Position numbers and translations under genes: made by a program. Below, one piece after another: positions 8,144-14,957 of a stretch of DNA of 64,000 bases. The DNA is from Paenibacillus sp. FSL K6-3182 (GTDB lineage Bacteria; Bacillota; Bacilli; Paenibacillales; Paenibacillaceae): positions 7,443,501 to 7,507,500 of the forward strand of contig NZ_CP150265.1 of the NCBI RefSeq assembly GCF_037976325.1. The letters are read 5' to 3'. The number at the start of each line of letters is the position of its first letter. Within the stretch, counting starts at the first letter, position 1. The notes beneath the pieces are model-generated. The model did no database searches. It was given only the letters and a program-made list of their open reading frames with translations, and was not told where the DNA came from.

Positions 8144-9088
8144 TTACCCCACAATGTATCGAAAGTTCTCCACTGCTTGAGCATTAGGAGCAGCAAGCCG
8201 GTTCATATGATTATAAAAGCTGTATGGAAACTTAAAGGTATGTCCGAAATCCCAGTCCACGTGTTGAAAGCTCTTTATCCAATATTCATCCTCCACCGGA
8301 AGCCACTCCGATCGACATGCCAATGGAAGAGGCCAGCGGTCTACGGGGGACAGCAACTTGGGCGGATTGTCCAGATTTATGTCATGGCTCGTTCGAAGAA
8401 CTTTAACCAGCTTTTGAAGAGAGGGAATGCCTTTCAGAAAATATTCGACATGACCAAGCTCATGCAAAATCGTTAATGCTTGCGAAAAAGTTAGCATATG
8501 TCCAATTAAATCATGGTGAGCCTCTGATCTGTAAATGGTTTGAAAAGACGAGAGTTCATTTATGATGAATTCGGATAGCTGCTCTGCATTTTGAATAGCA
8601 GGAAACCGATCGCTCTCTGCCACTTCCAGCCGCTTCACGTCCGATGCCGAATACCCTAGCCATGACCTTCCGGGAATGGTTTTATTAAAAGATGCAATCA
8701 AGCTTGAAATGCCTTCAATATCATCCGCATGTCCCCAACCGTCAAGTTCTCTGATCGCCATCAAACTGATAGCTGCATAGATAACATTGTGTCCGACCCA
8801 GTGGAGCCCATCCATTGTAGGCAGTAGAGCAGCTAGAATTTGTTTTTCGGCTGTTTCGGCATCCAGCTCTCCTCCGCTGCGAGCGATATGCTCGTAAGCT
8901 CGACTGCGAAGCATCACGCCTGATTCTGCTGCAATTCGAGCTGACGTCTTGGCTGGCATCAGGTTTTCTTTCACGAAAAAATAGCTTGCGATTGCTGCCG
9001 CCCCGAAATGCGCCTCCCATATATCACCCGTTCGACCCTTGCACTGCGATATAATCGATAGGCCTCTTTCTAGGATGCGATTGTCCAT
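8144..9088 (-). CDS. Unknown protein with an HELGH motif
   Basis: 314 residues, soluble and mostly helical, family not recognised. The N-terminal part (GDIWEAHFGAAAIASYFF, then AYEHIARSGGELDAETAEKQILAAL) resembles alpha-alpha helical repeat proteins. Near residues 195-215 there is HHDLIGHMLTFSQALTILHELGHVEYF, which includes a HExxH-type sequence (HELGH) as in zinc metalloproteins. A third metal ligand is not evident, and the motif could be chance in a His-rich helical protein. It sits directly downstream of the sigma-DUF1835 fusion gene on the same strand with a 45-base gap, so they may be co-transcribed. Confidence 0.6.
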   Translation of the reverse strand: MDNRILERGLSIISQCKGRTGDIWEAHFGAAAIASYFFVKENLMPAKTSARIAAESGVMLRSRAYEHIARSGGELDAETAEKQILAALLPTMDGLHWVGHNVIYAAISLMAIRELDGWGHADDIEGISSLIASFNKTIPGRSWLGYSASDVKRLEVAESDRFPAIQNAEQLSEFIINELSSFQTIYRSEAHHDLIGHMLTFSQALTILHELGHVEYFLKGIPSLQKLVKVLRTSHDINLDNPPKLLSPVDRWPLPLACRSEWLPVEDEYWIKSFQHVDWDFGHTFKFPYSFYNHMNRLAAPNAQAVENFRYIVG

Positions 9089-9133
9089 CTCCCCACCCCA
9101 CCTTTAAGCATAAACTTTATCTTTTAAATAAGG

Positions 9134-10708
9134 TCACGTTTCTGCGCCTATCTCAATGATCTTTTGTTCGATTGTATTCCAGCGCCACCGCGGAAAATAT
9201 CCCTGCAAATGCACTCCGCCATACCACTCATCTATTCCTTTATTCGCGATCCAGTCCTCTTTTCCATCCAATACCTTTTTTCCGAATTCGGTTAACGTAA
9301 CGATACAATCGCGGAATGATATCGATGAATCAAGATAAGACGGGATCGTCTGTAATCCGTCGATTTGTATTAATGAATACGGATCTCGAGACATTTCCTT
9401 TAAAATATGCCAGTATTGCAGATCACCCATACCCAAGGCGTTGAGTTTGTTTCCGACATGCTGAAATAATTCATATGGACCATTTATTCCATTCTGGATC
9501 ATCGCAAGTGTTGTCTGCTCTGCGATGCCGAGACCATTTTGTATAGATGGGAAACGCGATAAATGAAATTGGAATGCTTCTTGCGTAAACGGCAGCACGG
9601 ATGTATCTTGACTTAACAATCTCTGCAGCTGTTGTGGATTCTGTGACGTATAGGCTTGCCAAAACGCTCGGCCTAATTCCAGCTCTTCTGCCCCAATCGA
9701 TTTCCAAGTTCCCGATAACGTCTCCATTTGCTCCCGAGAAAGCTGTCCCAACCCGCGAAACAGTTCAATTCCCGGATATTCCCCGATGCACAATAAGCTC
9801 AGCTTTGTTTTCAGCAAAGGCTGCTCTGAGAACCAATGGAGCAAATAGCACAGCATCGTCTGATCGAACAAATCATGCTCAAACCACAACACAATTTCCT
9901 CATATTTATGAAAATCAGCCAACACTTTCTCCTGCGCTTCACTACCCTGAACAAACTCAGAGCGAGGGATTCCCATTGTTTGTTCCAAATATTGTGATCG
10001 TCTAGAACGATTGTCTAATGTAGCAGAATCTAAAAACACAGGACCATGAGGGTACACTTCCCGCCATACTAAAATCTCGCCCTGCACAATGCCTTGCCGC
10101 AGCTTCTCTGCTACTGAATCTCCGTTTACAATATGAAGCACACCTTTTCCTCCTACATACAAATGATTATATACAGAGATCAAATCGGCTACTGGCAGAG
10201 CACCCTTCAATTTACGACGAGCATCAAAGAGCCGCTTCTTTAATATCGGAACCGAAGTGCCCACAAAGCTCGAAATTTCTTGAAGAGAATACCCTTGAAT
10301 ATAAAACAATTGAACCGCAATTCTCATATTCGGTGTTAATAAAGCTATAGAATCATGAACGGACTGCTGCAGCTCTCTTTTCTCAATAATATCGGAGACA
10401 CTAACTTGAGCCTCTGCCGATTGCGCTACTTCCTCGTAAGGCACCATGGGATGATGCTTTCTACGCGTAATACGATAACATTGCCGTATCACAATAGCTT
10501 TGAACCATCCCGGAAATCCTTCTCCTACTCGCAGTTTATTTAAATGCAGAAAGGCTTCAGTGAATGCTTCTTGCACTGCATCTTGCGCTAGTTGAAAATC
10601 GTGCAGCTTCTCGTACGCAACCGCGTTTGCCATTGCCGTATAGTGCCGGACAATAGATTCAAAAGCTTGCCGATCCCCTTGTTTTGCGTCTTCAATATAC
10701 TGAAGCAT
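9134..10708 (-). CDS. ECF sigma factor fused to a DUF1835-like domain
   Basis: 524 residues. Residues about 10-85 are sigma region 2 (DAKQGDRQAFESIVRHY, AQDAVQEAFTEAFLHL). Residues about 112-170 are region 4 (LLTPNMRIAVQLFYIQGYSLQEISSFVG). From residue 190 a different domain begins with VLHIVNGDSVAEKLRQG and EILVWREVYPHGPVF, the pattern of DUF1835 (H-x-x-x-G-D-S plus a GP-V strand). It continues with EEIVLWFEHDLFDQTMLCYLL. The remaining ~200 residues are unassigned. The frame extends to 10759, but AAAGGAGCGGGAG and a good promoter just upstream favour 10708. The long C-terminal part probably senses or regulates the sigma unit; the ligand is unknown. Confidence 0.85.
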   Translation of the reverse strand: MLQYIEDAKQGDRQAFESIVRHYTAMANAVAYEKLHDFQLAQDAVQEAFTEAFLHLNKLRVGEGFPGWFKAIVIRQCYRITRRKHHPMVPYEEVAQSAEAQVSVSDIIEKRELQQSVHDSIALLTPNMRIAVQLFYIQGYSLQEISSFVGTSVPILKKRLFDARRKLKGALPVADLISVYNHLYVGGKGVLHIVNGDSVAEKLRQGIVQGEILVWREVYPHGPVFLDSATLDNRSRRSQYLEQTMGIPRSEFVQGSEAQEKVLADFHKYEEIVLWFEHDLFDQTMLCYLLHWFSEQPLLKTKLSLLCIGEYPGIELFRGLGQLSREQMETLSGTWKSIGAEELELGRAFWQAYTSQNPQQLQRLLSQDTSVLPFTQEAFQFHLSRFPSIQNGLGIAEQTTLAMIQNGINGPYELFQHVGNKLNALGMGDLQYWHILKEMSRDPYSLIQIDGLQTIPSYLDSSISFRDCIVTLTEFGKKVLDGKEDWIANKGIDEWYGGVHLQGYFPRWRWNTIEQKIIEIGAET

Positions 10709-10729
10709 GCTCCCGCTCCTTTCTTCCGT

Positions 10730-10759
10730 ATTATATAGAAGTGCCAACGGATTTCTCAA
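10730..10759 (-). promoter_or_regulatory. Sigma-A promoter of the sigma-DUF1835 gene
   Basis: On the minus strand TTGAGA (10754-10759) and a consensus TATAAT (10730-10735) are separated by 18 bases. The expected start leaves a leader of only about 15 bases before the ribosome site. It argues against the longer open frame. Confidence 0.65.
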
Positions 10760-10804
10760 AGGTTACGGGTTTAGGTTTTTTGCACTGCAAATAACAGCAG
10801 CCCC

Positions 10805-13222
10805 TTATTGCTCCAAATCATACAAGGAACTATCAACAGCTTGAATATAAGGCGTCCAATCTCCTGTCGTGTAGAGGATAAGCTGGTGCATCGCACGTGT
10901 GCATGCGGTATAGAAAAGCTTGCGTTCGCTCTCCCGTTGATAGGTCTGCGAAGAAGCATCGTAGATCAATACGGCATCGAATTCCACTCCCTTGGCAAGA
11001 TACGCAGGAATGACATGCACTCCATTCTCGAAGGTAGGCGTCTTCTTCGTTATGAGCCGAAGCGCCTGACAGCCCACGTCTGTCAACGCTTCGTAGGCAT
11101 CACAGCTCTCGGTCGCTGTCTTCGTAATGACGGCGATAGAGTCGAAGCCTTCGGCTTGAAGGGCAGCAAGATCTGCCGCGATTCTTTCCACTCGTTGCTC
11201 ACTGCTATCCGCCTTAATAAGAAGCGGCTTTTTGCCACCTCTTTCGAAGGGCACGATCGCCTCCCCGTATGGCAGCAACATTCTCGTAAATTCCACAGTT
11301 TCACGGGTGGAGCGATAACTGCGAACTAAAAAGAAGCGCTTCGTTTCTGCTTCTCCATAAAGCCTTATAAGCGGCGAATCCATCTCGTGCAAGTTCGTCG
11401 CCTGCGTAAAGATCGCCTGGCCGAAATCACCGAGCACCGTCATTTGAGCACGAGGAAACAGTTTTTTGAGAAATTCATACTGAAACATCGAGTAATCCTG
11501 GCCCTCATCAACAAATACATGCCGAACCTCCGTATTGGTCCGAATGCCCTCAATGAGTTCTTTTAAATACAAGTATGGTGTCGCATCCTCATAAAACAAT
11601 TCAAGCTTGCCCAGCTTCTCTTTCGTTTGCTTGCATATTTCTGTCCAATCACTAGGCACTACGATTTCATTCGTCATTTCCTGATAGGCTTTATTATCAC
11701 TGAACAACTGATCATAAATACCAACCATATCTATAAATAACAACCGTCTCACACTTTGCCTCAGCGGTTTAAAGTTTTCTTTCACAACCATTCGGCGCAG
11801 CAGCTCTTCCTCCTGCTGGGCAAAATCAAATACATCGTCCTCTTGCTGGTGTTTATTGTTCATGATGTTATAGGCTTCGACATATTGCTCTGCAAACTCG
11901 AAGATCCCTTTGTCTTTACGCAAAAACTGATAGGCTGCCGCATATTGATCATTATCGAGGTAGTTGAGTTCCTCCTCCACCCAGCTTTCGTCCCGCTCCT
12001 TACGCTCCAGCATGGCCAGCTCACGCAGTATCCACTCCTGCAATAAAACAACACGATTGACCAAGCGGATGGAGGGATCGTAGCTGTAAAATTGCGATTT
12101 CATTTGCTCCGCGGTAATTAATTCACGATCTCGGAACTGAATCGACTGAAATCGCATGCCCTTCTGGCCCAGCCATAAGGCATAGTGTTGGAGAGCTTGA
12201 AGGAAAACTTCCGACGACTTATATTGAATCCCCTTCATCCTCGCCGTGTATCCCGGATCGGATTCTTCCGTCAACACATATTCGAGCTGATCGAACGGAT
12301 CCTCAAGACGAAATGTCCGCCCAAGCCAATATTCCAGATATTCCTGAAAGGTCGTCTGCTGCATATTTTCCTCGCCAAGCTCGGGAAGAACGGTGGAGAC
12401 ATAGCTGTTAAACATCGGATTGGGCGAGAAAAGCACGATTTGGTCAGCTTTCAGCCTCTCGCGGTGTTTGTATAGCAAGTACGCCACACGCTGCAGTGCC
12501 GCAGAGGTTTTTCCGCTGCCCGCAGCTCCTTGCACAATGAGCATTCGGCTATTATCATTGCGAATAATCTCATTTTGCTCCTTTTGAATGGTTGCAACAA
12601 TACTTTTCATCTGTGCATCTGCGCCTTTGCCAAGCACCTGCTGAAGCAGTTCGTCGCCTATAGTTAAGCTCGAATCGAACAAATTCTGAATCTGCCCGCC
12701 CCGAATCTGGTATTGTCTTTTCAGTTCCATTTTCCCAGCGACATGCCCACCTGGTGTTTCAAAGGCGACCGCCCCTGGCGAATAGTCGTAGTATACACTC
12801 GCTATAGGTGTACGCCAGTCATACACTAGGAAGCTCATACCATCCGCATCGACGAAGGACGATACGCCGATATAAACTTGCTCCTTGGATTCAAGACCAT
12901 CCTCATGAAAGTCGATACGCCCAAAATAGGGAGAAGGCAGCAAGCGGTTCATACTCTTCCACTGCCTCTTCAGCTGCTGGTGGCTTCGTTCCCGTTCGGA
13001 CAACACCGCAGACTGCTGCTTAATCGTTAAGAAGGTCTCTTCAAAATCTTCGTCTGTGCTCGTATCGACCGTAACCTCTTCCCAAAATCGTTTGCGAATG
13101 TCCGCCGCCTGATCGCGAAGCTGATCCACTTCGGGCTCTAGCTCAGCGATACTTGCTTGCAGCTGTTTCGTAACCATATCCAACCGTTCCTGCTCTTGCT
13201 GCCAATCTTTTGCATTCATCAT
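10805..13222 (-). CDS. helD: HelD-type superfamily 1 helicase (RNA polymerase-associated)
   Basis: 805 residues, close to Bacillus HelD. The N-terminal coiled-coil segment (RLDMVTKQLQASIAELEPEVDQLRDQAADIRKRFWEEVTVD) is the part that inserts into RNA polymerase in HelD. The ATPase core has Walker A GAAGSGKT near residue 230, Walker B FVDEGQD near 570, and SYRSTRETVEF. The C-terminal VITKTATES and YTACTRAMHQL match UvrD-like motifs. HelD frees stalled or post-termination RNA polymerase. Two adjacent ATGs (13222, 13219) follow AGGAGG with very short spacing; the family N-terminus supports this start over the open frame reaching 13393. Confidence 0.9.
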   Translation of the reverse strand: MMNAKDWQQEQERLDMVTKQLQASIAELEPEVDQLRDQAADIRKRFWEEVTVDTSTDEDFEETFLTIKQQSAVLSERERSHQQLKRQWKSMNRLLPSPYFGRIDFHEDGLESKEQVYIGVSSFVDADGMSFLVYDWRTPIASVYYDYSPGAVAFETPGGHVAGKMELKRQYQIRGGQIQNLFDSSLTIGDELLQQVLGKGADAQMKSIVATIQKEQNEIIRNDNSRMLIVQGAAGSGKTSAALQRVAYLLYKHRERLKADQIVLFSPNPMFNSYVSTVLPELGEENMQQTTFQEYLEYWLGRTFRLEDPFDQLEYVLTEESDPGYTARMKGIQYKSSEVFLQALQHYALWLGQKGMRFQSIQFRDRELITAEQMKSQFYSYDPSIRLVNRVVLLQEWILRELAMLERKERDESWVEEELNYLDNDQYAAAYQFLRKDKGIFEFAEQYVEAYNIMNNKHQQEDDVFDFAQQEEELLRRMVVKENFKPLRQSVRRLLFIDMVGIYDQLFSDNKAYQEMTNEIVVPSDWTEICKQTKEKLGKLELFYEDATPYLYLKELIEGIRTNTEVRHVFVDEGQDYSMFQYEFLKKLFPRAQMTVLGDFGQAIFTQATNLHEMDSPLIRLYGEAETKRFFLVRSYRSTRETVEFTRMLLPYGEAIVPFERGGKKPLLIKADSSEQRVERIAADLAALQAEGFDSIAVITKTATESCDAYEALTDVGCQALRLITKKTPTFENGVHVIPAYLAKGVEFDAVLIYDASSQTYQRESERKLFYTACTRAMHQLILYTTGDWTPYIQAVDSSLYDLEQ

Positions 13223-13272
13223 CCTCCTGAACACGCTCCTTGTTAGTTTGGTCTGGAGAAGAAAAAGAACAT

Positions 13273-13302
13273 TTGACAAACTGTAAATCCATGTGATAAG
13301 AT
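13273..13302 (+). promoter_or_regulatory. Opposing sigma-A promoter inside the helD leader
   Basis: Consensus TTGACA (13273-13278), 18-base spacer, TAAGAT (13297-13302). It points away from helD, toward the helD promoter, and no protein-coding frame lies ahead before the terminator at 13409. Confidence 0.6.
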
Positions 13303-13364
13303 AAGAGTGTAGATAAGATGTAATAAATCTGTGGATTTTACATAAAATAATCAGTGATTCATTA

Positions 13365-13393
13365 ATATTAACATAGTCCTTCTTTGTGTGCAA
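13365..13393 (-). promoter_or_regulatory. Promoter of the helD-like gene
   Basis: On the minus strand TTGCAC (13388-13393), 17-base spacer, TAATAT (13365-13370), with TG one base before the -10 (extended -10). It predicts a 5' leader of about 130 bases. Confidence 0.65.
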
Positions 13394-13408
13394 TTTATTT
13401 ATATAGTT

Positions 13409-13438
13409 GACCTCGGCAGCGTCTGCCGGGGTCTTTTT
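13409..13438 (+). terminator. Intrinsic terminator of the candidate antisense RNA
   Basis: Eleven-pair stem GACCTCGGCAG / CTGCCGGGGTC (one T-G pair) with a CGT loop, then TTTTT. The U-tract is only on the plus strand, and no plus-strand gene is upstream. Confidence 0.8.
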
Positions 13439-13440
13439 AA

Positions 13441-13705
13441 TTTAGCGCATAACATCCCAAGACCATTTCTCTAACGAACTGTATTATGCTTATTATGCAG
13501 AAAACGGATTCCGTTCCATTTTAACGAATCTTATTAACGTTATTGCATTCTTTGTAACGTGTTATGAGCTGCTTTTCTCGAAATAACGATTCTGGGGTTC
13601 GTTACAATTTCAATCCACTACAATTGGTTAAAATAAGACCTGCTAGGTTCGTAAGCTATTAATATGCTAAGGGGAGAAACTCTTTCTGCCTAAGCTTCAT
13701 AAAAA
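13441..13705. other. Non-coding stretch, possible REP-like remnant
   Basis: No gene found. It contains ACGGATTCCGT (13503-13513), a palindromic core, and repeated AACG words (TTTAACGAATC, TTAACGTTATTG, TGTAACGTG, AATAACGATTC). This resembles a degenerate dispersed repeat rather than a regulatory site. Confidence 0.4.
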
Positions 13706-13707
13706 AT

Positions 13708-13751
13708 AGGAGCTGCTCCAAGCGTAGATAAATCTACTTGGGACAGCTCCT
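13708..13751 (-). terminator. Terminator of the hydroxyacyl-CoA dehydrogenase gene
   Basis: Long imperfect stem from AGGAGCTG to CAGCTCCT enclosing a second inverted pair (GTAGATAAATCTAC). On the minus strand it runs into ATTTTTT. Confidence 0.8.
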
Positions 13752-13773
13752 TTTCTTTTGCAACGATATAGAA

Positions 13774-14673
13774 CTAACTTTTCAAAAAATCCGGTTTAAT
13801 GAAATTAGGATTCGGGTATTTATAAAATCCTTCTCCGGTAGCTCTTCCAAGCTTTCCTTTATCTACGTACTCTGACTTCAATAGCGTAGCCACTTTCTCA
13901 AAATTTTGATCACCTGTAGCCTGCGCTTTTGCAATTCCGATATTGTAAGCGGTATTGATGCCTACAACGTCCAAGATGGCAAACGGGCCTAGTGGTGCTC
14001 CTGTTGCTACCATCCATGTTTTATCAATCGTTTCTACATCAGCAACTTCTTTGACTAAGAGCAGCTGCGCAGCTTCCAATAGAGGAACTAATAAAGAATT
14101 CAAAATATAACCTGGCTGTTCTTTATGTAAAGGCAAAGCAACCATTCCGATGGCTTTCGCAAACGCAATAACTTCATCGAATACCTTCATATCTGTTCCC
14201 GGATGCCTCATGATTTCCGCCGTATTGTTTTTCCAAATCTCATTTGCAAAATGTAGCGCTAGAAATTTTTCCGGACGTGCTGTTGCATGCGCAAATTGGC
14301 TTGGCAATAAAGTTGAAGAGTTTGTTGCAAAAATCGTTTTGGCAGGAGCAGCCTCTCCCAACTTCTTGTAGAAATCAATTTTCATTTGTACGACCTCAGG
14401 AATGGCTTCAATGACAAGATCAGCACCTGCAACAGCTTGTGATAAATCAGAGCTGAACGAGATACGATCATAAGCTGCATTTACCTCTTCACTCGTAGCC
14501 CCAAGATCCTCTTGATACCGCGGCTTCAAATTTACAATTCTTTCTTTGGCACGTTCTAGAGCCTCATCGTTAATGTCATATACAGATACATTAAATCCTT
14601 TGAAAGCCGTTTGGTATGCGATTTGGCTTCCTAATACGCCGCTGCCGGCAACGGTGATATTCCTGTAGTTCAT
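13774..14673 (-). CDS. 3-hydroxyacyl-CoA (3-hydroxybutyryl-CoA) dehydrogenase
   Basis: 299 residues. The N-terminal Rossmann domain has GSGVLGSQIA (residues 10-19) for NAD and an acidic end of strand 2 (VYDIND). The SNTSS-type catalytic loop appears as ATNSSTLLPSQ, and the catalytic His as LHFANE. The C-terminal helical domain contains PGYILNSLLVPLLEAAQLL and the GPF-D segment APLGPFAILDVVG. It oxidises L-3-hydroxyacyl-CoA or a related hydroxy acid with NAD. No thiolase or crotonase lies nearby, so it may serve the SDR/hydrolase island a few kb away. AAGGAGAAG precedes the ATG. Confidence 0.9.
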   Translation of the reverse strand: MNYRNITVAGSGVLGSQIAYQTAFKGFNVSVYDINDEALERAKERIVNLKPRYQEDLGATSEEVNAAYDRISFSSDLSQAVAGADLVIEAIPEVVQMKIDFYKKLGEAAPAKTIFATNSSTLLPSQFAHATARPEKFLALHFANEIWKNNTAEIMRHPGTDMKVFDEVIAFAKAIGMVALPLHKEQPGYILNSLLVPLLEAAQLLLVKEVADVETIDKTWMVATGAPLGPFAILDVVGINTAYNIGIAKAQATGDQNFEKVATLLKSEYVDKGKLGRATGEGFYKYPNPNFIKPDFLKS

Positions 14674-14957
14674 AACACTTCTCCTTCATTTGTTATAGGT
14701 CATATTTGCACATGCTTAATCGATCTTTAATATTCCCTAACTCAGGAAGCACATGCAAATAAAGCCCCGAACCTAACCCTGAAAGGTCATATACCTTGCA
14801 ATAAATAAACTTGTCATATGACAAAACTGGTGACAACGCACACTATTTGTCATTTGAATAATAACTTAATATTTGATAGTGGCGTTAAATGATGCGGGAG
14901 AACTGCGTAAGTTTAGAGCCGCCAATCATGTTGAAAAGGGAAAAGGGGAAGTAAAAC
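14674..14957. promoter_or_regulatory. Divergent intergenic region with a TTGTCAT palindrome
   Basis: It separates the dehydrogenase (minus) from the SLH protein (plus). A perfect 14-base palindrome TTGTCATATGACAA lies at 14811-14824, and a related half-site TTTGTCAT follows near 14850. A looser inverted pair, ATTTGCACATGCT and AGCACATGCAAAT, lies closer to the dehydrogenase. These are candidate operators; no regulator gene adjoins. Confidence 0.45.

Larger units (their letters stand above)
13309..13438 (+). ncRNA. Candidate ~130-nt antisense RNA over the helD promoter/leader
   Basis: A sigma-A promoter at 13273-13302 and a strong intrinsic terminator at 13409-13438 enclose a non-coding interval. 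No ATG frame of useful length with a ribosome site is present. The transcript would be complementary to the helD 5' leader and cross its promoter. It could act by base pairing or by transcriptional interference. This is prediction from promoter plus terminator only. Confidence 0.4.

Noticed and set aside
13223..13393. Upstream extension of the helD-like frame (57 more codons)
   Set aside because: It crosses a promoter and has no ribosome site; the family N-terminus begins at 13222.
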